20,481 nt of DNA from an uncultured Gammaproteobacteria bacterium. Its GTDB lineage: Bacteria; Pseudomonadota; Gammaproteobacteria; Rariloculales; Rariloculaceae. The DNA is taken from positions 1 to 20,481 of the forward strand of contig CAMPKU010000049.1 in assembly GCA_946887385.1 (NCBI GenBank), written 5' to 3'. Position numbers and translations under genes: made by a program. How positions within the stretch are numbered: position 1 is the stretch's first letter; every line of letters starts with the position of its first letter. This document shows positions 10,491 through 18,425 of this stretch, piece by piece. A model generated the notes under the pieces. It did no database searches, was not told the DNA's origin, and worked only from the letters and a program-made list of their open reading frames with translations.

Positions 10491-11552
10491 TCAAGGCGGC
10501 TGGCGCTCCTCGAGCACGGCCTCGGTCGTGAACGGTGTGCCATCGGGGCGCACGACCCGAATCGTGATGCGGTCGCCGGGCTGCGAGCTCGCCACCAGGG
10601 TCATGGCTTGCCGGCGGTTGAGCATCCGCTCGCCGTTGATATGCGTGATCACGTCGCCGGGGCGCAAACCTGCGGCGGCGGCTGGGCCGCTCGTGGCCGT
10701 GATCAGCACGGCCGGGCCGTCGATGCCGAGCGGTTGCGTTTGCGCGGCCGACAGGTCGCGGGGCACGCCGTCTATCCCTAAGTAGCCGCGGATCACGCGC
10801 CCGTGCGCCACGAGCTGCTGCATCACGCCGCGCACGAGGTTCACGGGGATCGCGAACCCGAGCCCTTCGGGCATCGTCTGGTCGGCGGCCATCGTGAGCA
10901 CCGCCGTATTGATGCCGACGAGCTCGCCGCGAGTGTTGATGAGCGCGCCGCCGGAGTTGCCGGCATTGATGGCCGCGTCCGTCTGGATGAAATCCTCGAA
11001 CGTGGCGATGTCGAGGCCGCGGCCCGTGGCGCTGACGATGCCCATCGTCACGGTCTGGCTCAGGCCGAGCGAGTTGCCGATCGCGAGCACCACCTGGCCC
11101 ACTTCGAGCGTGTCGGAGCGGCCCAGGCGGATTTCGGGCAATTCCGGCAAATCGATCTTGAGCAGGGCGAGCTCGGTTTCGGGATCGGTGCCGACGAGCT
11201 CGGCCATGGCTTCGCGACCGTCGGCCAATTGCACGCGGATCCGATCGGCCTCCCGAATCACGTGCCAGTTCGTGACGACATGGCCTTCTTTGTCGATCAC
11301 GACGCCCGAGCCGAGCATGTGGTCGCGCAACGTCACCCCGTAGCGGTTGCGGGGGTTATTGAGCACCCGTTCGGCCGAGATGCTCACGACGGCGGCGGCG
11401 CTGGCCGCAACGGCGCTGGCATAGCTCGTTTGGCTGCCGCTCGCCGTGCGGTGGATGAGCTCGGGTCGCACGAGCACCGCGATGAACGCGAAGGCGAGCC
11501 CGATCGCGACGGATTGTGCGACGAAGGCACCGACCTGAAGCACCCGCGGCAT
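10491..11552 (-). CDS. Membrane-anchored HtrA-family serine protease (DegS/AlgW type) with Glu at the catalytic Asp position
   Basis: The 353-residue protein has one N-terminal membrane anchor (residues about 8-28), a trypsin-like domain and a single C-terminal PDZ domain (about 250-345, with GPAAAAGLRPGDVITHING). This is the layout of DegS/AlgW, which cleave the anti-sigma factor RseA/MucA when PDZ senses misfolded outer-membrane proteins. His97 in TNWHVI and Ser200 in NAGNSGGAL are present. The third triad position, Asp in DegS (TDLAVL), is Glu127 here (ETELALL), a read confirmed in the codon GAG. DegS also has one TM, one PDZ, and the length matches (355). Gene context also fits: algW lies near murA and petABC in Pseudomonas. 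The ATG is at 11552. The stop faces murA. Confidence 0.93.
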   Translation of the reverse strand: MPRVLQVGAFVAQSVAIGLAFAFIAVLVRPELIHRTASGSQTSYASAVAASAAAVVSISAERVLNNPRNRYGVTLRDHMLGSGVVIDKEGHVVTNWHVIREADRIRVQLADGREAMAELVGTDPETELALLKIDLPELPEIRLGRSDTLEVGQVVLAIGNSLGLSQTVTMGIVSATGRGLDIATFEDFIQTDAAINAGNSGGALINTRGELVGINTAVLTMAADQTMPEGLGFAIPVNLVRGVMQQLVAHGRVIRGYLGIDGVPRDLSAAQTQPLGIDGPAVLITATSGPAAAAGLRPGDVITHINGERMLNRRQAMTLVASSQPGDRITIRVVRPDGTPFTTEAVLEERQPP

Positions 11553-11586
11553 GGCGGAAGTCTAGCAGGAGCGCCGGCCCGCTCGG

Positions 11587-11616
11587 TGGCCAAGCCATTT
11601 CGCCGCTGTGTATAAT
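11587..11616 (+). promoter_or_regulatory. Predicted sigma-70 promoter of petABC-sspAB
   Basis: A perfect -10 hexamer TATAAT is at 11611-11616. Eighteen bases upstream lies TGGCCA (11587-11592), matching four of six bases of TTGACA. Transcription would begin near 11623, giving a petA leader of about 125 bases. On the opposite strand the same A/T patch reads TATACA (11609-11614) and could serve degS, whose ATG is about 50 bases from the implied start, although its -35 is weak. This is the only AT-rich patch in the 194-base divergent interval. Confidence 0.5.
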
Positions 11617-11718
11617 GCCGGCCATCCGCAAAACCCATCGCGCGGCGTACGAAAGGAATGCGTGCGACACCCGCGCGGAATTGGAAACTCAAGTGGTTGT
11701 GAGGGAGGCTACCTGATG

Positions 11719-11740
11719 CTTGACCCCGTCGGTCAAGGGG
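11719..11740 (+). promoter_or_regulatory. Hairpin overlapping the petA ribosome-binding site
   Basis: CTTGACC (11719-11725) and GGTCAAG (11731-11737) form a perfect seven-base-pair stem with a five-base loop. The petA Shine-Dalgarno AAGGGG (11735-11740) starts inside the downstream stem strand, with the ATG at 11747. The stem therefore covers half of the ribosome site. Whether it limits or tunes translation is inferred, not shown. Confidence 0.45.
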
Positions 11741-11746
11741 TGCTTT

Positions 11747-12337
11747 ATGGCTGAAAGCACCGGTTTTACTCGGCGCCATTTCTTGACGGTCGCCACGGTC
11801 GTCACGGGTGGCGCGGGCGCCATCGCGACGGCCATTCCGTTCGTAGCCTCCTTCAAGCCGAGCGCGCGAGCCCAGGCCTTGGGCGCGCCCGTTACGCAAG
11901 ACATCAGCAAGCTCGAGCCGGGTGCGCTCTTGCGCATCGAGTGGCGCGGCCGCGTGATTTTCATCCTCCGCCGTACGCAGGAGATGCTCGCCACGCTCGG
12001 CACCGACACGGCGCTTCTGCGCGATCCCAACTCGGAGCAAGCGCAGCAGCCGCCCTACGCGCAGAACGAGCATCGCAGCATCAGGCCTGAAATTCTCGTC
12101 GTCGAAGGCGTGTGCACGCACTTCGGTTGCGCACCGGCGCCGCGTTTCGAGGTCGGGCCGGCGGACCTCGGCGCGGACTGGCCCGGTGGCTTCTTCTGCC
12201 CGTGTCACGGGTCGAAGTTCGACCTTGCAGGCCGCGTGTTCAGCGGCGTTCCGGCCCCAACGAACCTCATCGTGCCGCCGCACCGCTACTTGAACGACAC
12301 CACGATTCTGATCGGCTCCGATACGGGTAACTCATAA
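11747..12337 (+). CDS. petA: Ubiquinol-cytochrome c reductase iron-sulfur (Rieske) subunit
   Basis: PetA carries the Rieske [2Fe-2S] cluster that takes the first electron from ubiquinol in the cytochrome bc1 complex. The 196-residue protein starts with a Tat-type signal anchor (TRRHFLTVATVV, hydrophobic to about residue 35). The cluster motifs are CTHFGC (Cys123, His125, Cys128) and CPCHGSKFD (Cys151, Cys153, His154), giving two Cys and two His ligands plus the stabilising disulfide. I chose ATG 11747 with AAGGGG six bases upstream; an earlier in-frame start at 11720 lies within the leader hairpin and would add nine residues before the Tat motif. The TAA stop overlaps the petB ATG by one base. 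The 33 residues between boxes 1 and 2 are ordinary. Confidence 0.97.
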   Translation: MAESTGFTRRHFLTVATVVTGGAGAIATAIPFVASFKPSARAQALGAPVTQDISKLEPGALLRIEWRGRVIFILRRTQEMLATLGTDTALLRDPNSEQAQQPPYAQNEHRSIRPEILVVEGVCTHFGCAPAPRFEVGPADLGADWPGGFFCPCHGSKFDLAGRVFSGVPAPTNLIVPPHRYLNDTTILIGSDTGNS

Positions 12338-13590
12338 TGGCGAGCACCGAGGCGGACGTCTTCGATCGCATTGGGTCGGGCGTTCGCGCGCTCAGCGCGT
12401 GGATCGACGATCGCTTCCCGATGACGAAGCTCATCAAAGAGCACGCCACCGAGTATTACGCGTCGAAGAATTTCAATTTCTGGTACGGGTTCGGCGTCAT
12501 CGCCACCGTCGTGCTCGTCATTCAGCTCGTCACTGGCATCTTCCTCACGATGAACTACAAGCCGTCGGCGGCGGATGCCTTCGCGTCGGTCGAGTACATC
12601 ATGCGCGACGTCGAGTGGGGTTGGCTCATCCGCTACCTGCACTCCACGGGCGCGTCGGCGTTTTTCGTGGTGGTTTATCTGCACATGTTCCGCGGGCTGC
12701 TCTACGGCTCCTACAAGAAGCCGCGCGAGCTCGTCTGGATCATCGGCATGTTCATTTACCTGTCCCTGATGGCAGAGGCGTTCTTCGGCTACTTGCTGCC
12801 GTGGGGCAACATGTCGTACTGGGGCGCGCAGGTCATCGTCTCGCTATTCGGCGCCGTGCCGTTCGTCGGCAACGAGCTCGCGGAGTGGATTCGCGGCGAC
12901 TTCTATATCTCCGACATCACGCTGAACCGATTCTTCGCGTTCCACGTGATCGCCGTGCCGCTGATGCTGGTGCTGCTCGTGGTGGTGCACATCATGGCGC
13001 TGCACGAGGTGGGATCGAACAATCCCGACGGCATCGAGATCAAGGAGCACAAGGGCCCGGACGGTAAGCCGATCGACGGCGTGGCCTTCCATCCGTACCA
13101 CACGAGCAAGGATGCGGTGATCGTCATCGTGTTCCTCATCCTGTTCGCGGCGGTGGTGTTCTTCGCGCCCGACATGGGCGGCTACTTCCTCGAGCACGCG
13201 AATTTCGAGCCGGCAGACCCGCTGCGAACGCCGGATCACATTGCGCCGGTGTGGTACTTCACGCCGTTCTACGCCATCTTGCGGGCCGTGCCGAACGAGC
13301 TGCTCGGCGTCGCGCTGATGGGCTTGGCCGTGGTGCTGCTGTTCTTCTTGCCGTGGCTCGATCGCTGCCGGGTGAAGTCGATTCGTTATCGAAGCTGGAT
13401 CTACAAGTCGTCGCTGATGGTGTTCGCCTTCACGTTCGTGATGCTCGGCTACCTGGGTTTACAGCGCCCGAGCAACACGGTGGCGAACTTGTCGCTGATC
13501 TTCACCATCCTCTACTTCGCGTTCTTCTTCCTCATGCCGTTCTACACGCGCATCGAAAAGACCAAGCCGGTCCCCACGAGGGTCACGTAG
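12337..13590 (+). CDS. petB: Cytochrome b subunit of the bc1 complex
   Basis: PetB holds hemes bL and bH and the quinone sites Qo and Qi in the inner membrane. The 417-residue protein has eight or so hydrophobic helices. Heme ligands are His102 and His116 in helix B, and His203 and His218 in helix D. The Qo-site motif usually written PEWY appears as PVWY in APVWYFTPFYAILRAVPN; PVWY is, as I recall, the common form in beta- and gammaproteobacteria. The helix D histidines are separated by 14 residues, against 13 in mitochondrial cytochrome b. Conserved LPWGNMSYWGAQV and HEVGSNNP confirm the family. The gene starts at an ATG overlapping the petA stop (TAATG) and ends TAG, overlapping the petC GTG by one base. 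It is a normal full-length subunit. Confidence 0.98.
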   Translation: MASTEADVFDRIGSGVRALSAWIDDRFPMTKLIKEHATEYYASKNFNFWYGFGVIATVVLVIQLVTGIFLTMNYKPSAADAFASVEYIMRDVEWGWLIRYLHSTGASAFFVVVYLHMFRGLLYGSYKKPRELVWIIGMFIYLSLMAEAFFGYLLPWGNMSYWGAQVIVSLFGAVPFVGNELAEWIRGDFYISDITLNRFFAFHVIAVPLMLVLLVVVHIMALHEVGSNNPDGIEIKEHKGPDGKPIDGVAFHPYHTSKDAVIVIVFLILFAAVVFFAPDMGGYFLEHANFEPADPLRTPDHIAPVWYFTPFYAILRAVPNELLGVALMGLAVVLLFFLPWLDRCRVKSIRYRSWIYKSSLMVFAFTFVMLGYLGLQRPSNTVANLSLIFTILYFAFFFLMPFYTRIEKTKPVPTRVT

Positions 13591-14306
13591 TGAGAAGCGC
13601 CGTCATCGCCTTCGCCCTGAGCATGGGATTGGCCGGAGCCGCCGCCGCCCAGCACGAAGCTGCGCTCGACGCGGCGAACACCAACGTGGCCAACACGGCT
13701 TCGCTGCAACGCGGCGCGAAATATTTCGTGAACTATTGCTTGGGCTGCCACTCGGCCCAGTACGTTCGCTACAACCGTCTCGCCGAAGATTTGCAGTTGA
13801 GCGAGCAGCAGCTCACCGACAACTTGATGTTCACGGGCGAGCAAGTGTTCGACACGATGGCGAACGCTATGCGCCCCGAGGACTCGGAGCGCTGGTTCGG
13901 AATCTCGCCGCCCGACCTATCGTTGATCGCGCGCAGCCGCGGCACGGACTACATCTACACATTCTTGCGCAGCTTCTACGTCGATCCGACCAGTCCTACC
14001 GGCGTCGACAACGTCGTCTTGCCGGGTACGGCCATGCCGCACGTGCTGTGGCAGCTCCAGGGCACGCAGCGGGCCGTGTTCGGCGGGGAAGACGTGCTCG
14101 AGCGGCTCGAGCCGGTTCGTCCCGGCGAGCTCAGCTCGGCTGAGTTCGACGACGTCGTGCGCGACATCGTGAACTTTCTCGACTACATCTCTGAGCCGAT
14201 CAAGCGCGAGCGGCAGCAACTCGGCATCCGCGTGATCGGGTTCTTGCTGGTGTTCCTCCTGATTGCTTACATGCTGAAGAAAGAGATCTGGAAGGACGTG
14301 AAGTAA
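13590..14306 (+). CDS. petC: Cytochrome c1 subunit of the bc1 complex
   Basis: PetC passes electrons from the Rieske cluster to soluble cytochrome c. The 238-residue precursor has a Sec signal peptide (MRSAVIAFALSMGLAGAAAAQ, cleaved near residue 20), one CxxCH heme site as CLGCH (Cys50, Cys53, His54), the distal ligand in GTAMPHVLW (Met149), and a C-terminal anchor (GIRVIGFLLVFLLIAYML) ending in KKEIWKDVK on the cytoplasmic side. The start is GTG 13590, which shares one base with the petB stop and is the only start that yields a proper signal peptide. It is separated from sspA by 48 bases; petABC and sspAB probably form one transcript, the usual gammaproteobacterial arrangement. It is a separate gene here, not a petBC fusion. 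Confidence 0.97.
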   Translation: MRSAVIAFALSMGLAGAAAAQHEAALDAANTNVANTASLQRGAKYFVNYCLGCHSAQYVRYNRLAEDLQLSEQQLTDNLMFTGEQVFDTMANAMRPEDSERWFGISPPDLSLIARSRGTDYIYTFLRSFYVDPTSPTGVDNVVLPGTAMPHVLWQLQGTQRAVFGGEDVLERLEPVRPGELSSAEFDDVVRDIVNFLDYISEPIKRERQQLGIRVIGFLLVFLLIAYMLKKEIWKDVK

Positions 14307-14354
14307 TCGCTTCCGGACGCGGCGCCCGCAAGCCAAGTTAAGGAGACCCGTCGC

Positions 14355-14984
14355 ATGACGGTCATTGCCAACCGTCGATCTGTGATGACTCTTTTCTCGA
14401 AGCCTACGGACCCGTGGAGCCATCGCACGCGGCTAGTGCTGGCCGAGAAGAGCATCACGATCGACATCGTCGACGTAGACGAGGGTACCCTGCCGGAGGA
14501 TCTCCTCGACTTGAATCCGTACAACAGCGTGCCCACGCTCGTTGACCGCGACCTGGTGCTCTACGACTCGCGCGTCATCATGGAGTACTTGGACGAGCGC
14601 TTTCCGCATCCTCCTCTGATGCCCGTCGATCCCGTCACACGGGCGCAATTTCGGCTGGCCCTGTTTCGCATCGAGCACGATTGGTACTCGCTCGCGGCCG
14701 AAATCGTCGGTGGCCTGGAGCGCAAGCCCACCACGCGCGCCGTGAAAGCGCTCGAGGAAAGCATTCTGTCGAGCGTCGAGATTTTCGCGGCGAAGAAGTT
14801 CTTCTTGAGCGACGAGTTCTCGCTCGTCGATGCCACAATCGCGCCGATTCTCTGGCGCCTGCCGCAATTCGGCATCAAGCTGCCGGCGCAAACACGGCCC
14901 ATCCAGCGCTACATGGACGACGTGTTCGCGCGGCCGTCGTTCCAGGCCAGTCTCACGGACATGGAGCGGGAGCTACGACAGTAG
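14355..14984 (+). CDS. sspA: Stringent starvation protein A (glutathione S-transferase fold)
   Basis: SspA binds RNA polymerase-sigma-70 and modulates transcription in stationary phase; it has a glutathione S-transferase fold without known transferase activity. The 209-residue product matches E. coli SspA closely in the N-terminal thioredoxin-like domain (SVMTLFSKPTDPWSHR, LNPYNSVPTLVDRDL, SRVIMEYLDERFPHPPLMPV, residues about 9-90) and in the helical domain (FFLSDEFSLVDATIAPILWRLPQFGI). The PHPP motif at the domain border, part of the polymerase-contact surface in E. coli SspA, is intact. The ATG 14355 has AAGGAG at 14340-14345, nine bases upstream. A second in-frame Met (residue 11) is less likely because the MTVIANRRS leader is conserved in E. 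coli (MAVAANKRS). It is followed immediately by sspB. Confidence 0.97.
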   Translation: MTVIANRRSVMTLFSKPTDPWSHRTRLVLAEKSITIDIVDVDEGTLPEDLLDLNPYNSVPTLVDRDLVLYDSRVIMEYLDERFPHPPLMPVDPVTRAQFRLALFRIEHDWYSLAAEIVGGLERKPTTRAVKALEESILSSVEIFAAKKFFLSDEFSLVDATIAPILWRLPQFGIKLPAQTRPIQRYMDDVFARPSFQASLTDMERELRQ

Positions 14985-15409
14985 CGAATCCTCCGACCAA
15001 GCAGCGACCTTATCTGCTGCGGGCGATGCACGAGTGGATGCTCGATAACGGCTTCACGCCGCATCTGGTCGTCGACGCGAAACGCGAAGGCGTTCTTGTG
15101 CCCGAGAGTCACGTCAAGGACGGCAAGATCGTGCTCAACGTGAGCCCTTCCGCCACACGCGCGCTCGTGCTCGGCAACGACACGGTCACGTTCGAAGCGC
15201 GTTTTGGCGGCGTCTCTCAGCAGCTGCTGATTCCCGTCGCGGCCGTGCTCGGTATCTACGCGCGCGAGACGGGGCAGGGCATGATCTTTAGCGAGGACGA
15301 CTCGCAGCCCGGGCCGCCCGAGGGTGACGGGGCTTCGCCGCCGCCGGACGGCGACAAGCCGCCGCCCGCTGCGGGCGGCCGCCGGCCGAAGCTGAAAGTG
15401 GTCAAGTAG
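14981..15409 (+). CDS. sspB: ClpXP adaptor SspB (start codon unresolved)
   Basis: SspB tethers ssrA-tagged proteins to ClpXP. The protein is recognised by QRPYLLRAMHEWMLDNGF, TPHLVVDAKREGVLVP, DGKIVLNVSPSATRALVLGN, EARFGG and the C-terminal ClpX-binding XB tail LKVVK. Between the folded domain and the tail lies a Pro/Gly/Asp-rich flexible linker (about 97-130), as expected. The start is odd: the first in-frame ATG is 15026 and would remove the conserved RPYLLRA, yet no ATG, GTG or TTG occurs upstream after sspA. I place the start provisionally at GTA 14981, overlapping the sspA TAG stop, because GGGAG (14968-14972) sits eight bases before it. ACG 14975 or CTG 15014 are other options. About 142 residues; a sequencing error is also possible. 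Confidence 0.85.
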   Translation, partial: VANPPTKQRPYLLRAMHEWMLDNGFTPHLVVDAKREGVLVPESHVKDGKIVLNVSPSATRALVLGNDTVTFEARFGGVSQQLLIPVAAVLGIYARETGQGMIFSEDDSQPGPPEGDGASPPPDGDKPPPAAGGRRPKLKVVK

Positions 15410-15422
15410 CGGCGGCTTGCGC

Positions 15423-15510
15423 GCCGCAAATTGCTCGGCAACAGCTCCTGCGTTGCTCTACCGCGGGCATCCATGCCCTGCATTTGCGGCACTCCCGCCA
15501 TCGATGGCGG
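15423..15510. repeat. Nested inverted repeats between convergent sspB and diaA (possible bidirectional terminator or dispersed repeat)
   Basis: The 104-base gap between convergent genes holds three palindromic elements. GCCGCAAAT at 15423-15431 is the exact inverse of ATTTGCGGC at 15482-15490. Inside that pair, GGGCAT (15465-15470) and ATGCCC (15473-15478) are separated by two bases. Next to it, CCGCCATCGATGGCGG at 15495-15510 is a perfect 16-base palindrome just past the diaA stop. No U-tract follows any stem in either direction, so a classical terminator is not proven. The nested layout resembles intergenic dispersed repeats of proteobacteria. Confidence 0.45.
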
Positions 15511-15513
15511 TCG

Positions 15514-16104
<591 letters not shown>

Positions 16105-16148
16105 TCATTAATGGGCGCTCATCACTGTGCCTCGAACCACATGCGCGT

Positions 16149-16511
16149 TCAACCGGCGTCGAACGCGTTCCTGATCCACTCGATGCGCGGTTCCGGCGTG
16201 TCGATGCCGTCGAACGCCACCACGTCGAAGCGAATTGCAGCCTGTTGCAGCTCGGCATGTCGCATCAGCAAATGCCGTGTGGCCTGCACGATGCGCCGGC
16301 GCTTGTGCGCGTCGATGCTGTCGATGGCCGAGCACAGCGCGTTGCGGCCGCGTGCCCGCACCTCCACGACCACGAGCTCATCATCGTGGCGGCACACGAG
16401 GTCGAGCTCGCCGAGCCGGCAGCGGTAGCCGCGCGCGAGGATGACGAGCCCGTGATCTTCGAGGTACTCCGCCGCGCGCGACTCCCACTGCCGGCCGCGC
16501 GCGAGCTGCAT
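16149..16511 (-). CDS. yraN: YraN family (UPF0102) predicted nuclease-fold protein
   Basis: The 120-residue protein belongs to UPF0102/YraN, whose fold resembles PD-(D/E)XK nucleases; its cellular function is not settled. Characteristic positions are present: GRQWESRAAEYLEDHGL near the N-terminus, GELDLV (Glu35, Asp37) and VVVEVRARG (Glu50, Arg52), where Arg replaces the lysine of classic nucleases, as is normal for the family. The C-terminus has IDAHKRRRIVQATRHLL. The ATG (complement of 16509-16511) directly follows the lpoA TGA (TGAATG), so it is coupled to lpoA translation. The lpoA-yraN-diaA order is the same as in E. coli and Pseudomonas. No frameshift or truncation is visible. Confidence 0.93.
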   Translation of the reverse strand: MQLARGRQWESRAAEYLEDHGLVILARGYRCRLGELDLVCRHDDELVVVEVRARGRNALCSAIDSIDAHKRRRIVQATRHLLMRHAELQQAAIRFDVVAFDGIDTPEPRIEWIRNAFDAG

Positions 16512-18404
16512 TCAACGCTGCCCGGTGAGTCCGCTCGCGTTGATCGGTACGCCCGGAGCGTCTACTGCCACCGGACGGCCGTTGCGAAACTGTGCGAGCG
16601 GCAGCACGCGCCGCACGCGGCCTTGCGCGTCGAGCGATAGATCGCCCGACAAGCCGCGCAGCGACCAGGGCGTTCCATCGTTCGCGTATAGCGAGCCGAT
16701 GAGGCCGTAGGCGTCGAAGCCCATGCCGTAGTACCGCTCCAAGTTGGCGCGTTGCGGCCAATAGGCTTCGAGAAAGCGATGCAAGTCGTTGGCATCGCCG
16801 TTCGGCGCGAGCACGCCCGGCGTGTCGGCGAAGATGAACCCGTTCAAGTCGTTGTACCGCGCGGTGCTCGCGAGATCGTCGTAGAGATAGGCGTTTGCGT
16901 ACACCGGGATGTCGCCCGCGCCGTAAAACTGCAACTGCGCGGAAATCAGCCGTCCGGCCCGCGAGTCTTCCACCACCAGGAAGATCATGTCCACGTCTTG
17001 CCGGCGGCGCGCTTCCGGGAACTGCACGGGCACGCCGAGGTTCGCGGCGAGCCGCCGATGCCGATCGCGGCTGCGGGTTACGTTCAGCAACGCCGCGGTG
17101 GGCTGAGAGAAGTCCTGGAGCGCAGGCTCATAGCCGGACCAGTCGAGGAACTCGCCGCCGGCTTCCGTAAACGCCGCAATGAAGCTATCGCGAATCTGAT
17201 AACCGCGCGCATTGCTCGGCACGAACGCAACCGCGGTCTTGGCACCTGCAGCGATTGCGGCGGCGGCGATCACGCGCGCCTCGTCCTCGGGAGCCAACGC
17301 GAACTGATAGAAGCTGCGCAGGAACGTGGTGTCGTTGGTGGCGAAGTTCAGAGCCAGCGTCGGCACGAAGCCTGCTTGACCGATGACCTCGTCCACTTCT
17401 TCCCGCAGCAGCGGGCCGACGATGAATTCCGCGCCGTCGAGCTGCGCCTGCAGATACGCTTCGCTGCTCCCCATGCGCGCGGAGTCGTAAACGCGCACGC
17501 CGGTAGCGTCCTGAGCGCCGCCCCGCAAATGCGCCGCCATGAATCCGTCGCGGATCGCTAGCGCGAACGCGCGCTGCGGGGACGACAGCGGCAGCAGCAG
17601 CGCAATCTGCGACGGGAACGCCGTGGCGCGTTGCGCAGCCAACAGCTCCGCAAGCAGCCCGGCTGCGGCGGGATGCGTGGTGTAGGTTTGCCGCCAGGCG
17701 AGCAGCGAGCGGCGCAAATCATCGCCTGTGGTGTTCGCAAGCGGCGCGAGCGCGAGCCAGCCGTCGACCACGGCGTCGCCCGTGCTCGCGGCGGCTGCAG
17801 GCGTTGCGGTTGCGCGAAAGCCGTCCCAGATCATTCGCTGGTTCGCAAGAATCGCCGCGGCATCCTCGAGCCACACCTCGCGTTCGACGAGCACGCGCAC
17901 CGCATCCGCGGTCCGCCCGATGCGAAATAATGCTTGGCCGCGCACGGCGGCGGCGTCGCTCTGCGCCGGCTCGGCCAATGCTTGCGGAAGCGGCGCGAGC
18001 AAGTCGAGCGCCGCCTGCGGCCGGCCTTCGGCCAGCTCGAGCCGCGCGAGCAGCACAGTGCTTGCCTGCTGCTGCGCGAGCGTAGCGCCGCTGCGTGCTT
18101 CGCCGAGCCGGCGGCGCGCCAACGCCGTGTCGCCGGAATCTGCGGCCAGGCGTGCGGCCTGCAACAGGAATTCGACGCGAGTGGTGCCGCTCGATGCAGC
18201 GGCGAGCTGCGTGTAGAGATCCGCGGCCGCGGCGTAATTCCCGGCCTCGACTGCCGCGCGTGCGCGTTGCTCGAGTGCCGCCGGGTCGCCCGTGGGCCGC
18301 TGCGTGGGCGAAACGGATGTGCACGCTGCCGCGAAAGCGAACAGTGCGAGGACCGCGATTCTGGCTGCGCGGCGCGAAGCGCTTGTACACTGGTTGTCGT
18401 TCAT
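16512..18404 (-). CDS. lpoA: Penicillin-binding protein activator LpoA, outer-membrane lipoprotein
   Basis: LpoA is an outer-membrane lipoprotein that reaches through the periplasm to stimulate the peptidoglycan synthase PBP1A. The 630-residue product begins with a lipoprotein signal (MNDNQCTSASRRAARIAVLA, hydrophobic to residue 27) ending in AFAAAC, with lipid-modified Cys28. The N-terminal half is alanine-rich, repeat-like helices of TPR type (AAVEAGNYAAAADLYTQLAA, ARLAADSGDTALARRRLGEA). The C-terminal part is a periplasmic-binding-protein-like domain (IALLLPLSSPQRAFALAIRD, FIVGPLLREEVDEVIGQ, AVAFVPSNARG, NDLNGFIFADTPGVLAP, YYGMGFDAYGLIG). The frame is open further upstream to 18560, overlapping rsmI, but only the ATG at 18404 gives a lipoprotein signal. 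Length resembles other LpoA (about 600-680). Confidence 0.94.
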   Translation of the reverse strand: MNDNQCTSASRRAARIAVLALFAFAAACTSVSPTQRPTGDPAALEQRARAAVEAGNYAAAADLYTQLAAASSGTTRVEFLLQAARLAADSGDTALARRRLGEARSGATLAQQQASTVLLARLELAEGRPQAALDLLAPLPQALAEPAQSDAAAVRGQALFRIGRTADAVRVLVEREVWLEDAAAILANQRMIWDGFRATATPAAAASTGDAVVDGWLALAPLANTTGDDLRRSLLAWRQTYTTHPAAAGLLAELLAAQRATAFPSQIALLLPLSSPQRAFALAIRDGFMAAHLRGGAQDATGVRVYDSARMGSSEAYLQAQLDGAEFIVGPLLREEVDEVIGQAGFVPTLALNFATNDTTFLRSFYQFALAPEDEARVIAAAAIAAGAKTAVAFVPSNARGYQIRDSFIAAFTEAGGEFLDWSGYEPALQDFSQPTAALLNVTRSRDRHRRLAANLGVPVQFPEARRRQDVDMIFLVVEDSRAGRLISAQLQFYGAGDIPVYANAYLYDDLASTARYNDLNGFIFADTPGVLAPNGDANDLHRFLEAYWPQRANLERYYGMGFDAYGLIGSLYANDGTPWSLRGLSGDLSLDAQGRVRRVLPLAQFRNGRPVAVDAPGVPINASGLTGQR

Positions 18405-18425
18405 GAGTACCCGAGCTCGGCGTAT

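Noticed and set aside
11614..11716. Small open frame in the petA leader (34 codons, ATG inside TATAATG)
   Set aside because: Its ATG overlaps the -10 element and precedes the expected start of transcription, so it could not be translated from that promoter; no ribosome site.
13243..13263. PVWY instead of PEWY in the Qo site of cytochrome b
   Set aside because: From memory this is the usual natural variant in beta- and gammaproteobacteria, so it is not new.
16752..17561. Open frame antisense to lpoA (269 codons)
   Set aside because: Shadow of a well-supported lipoprotein gene; no start context or domains.
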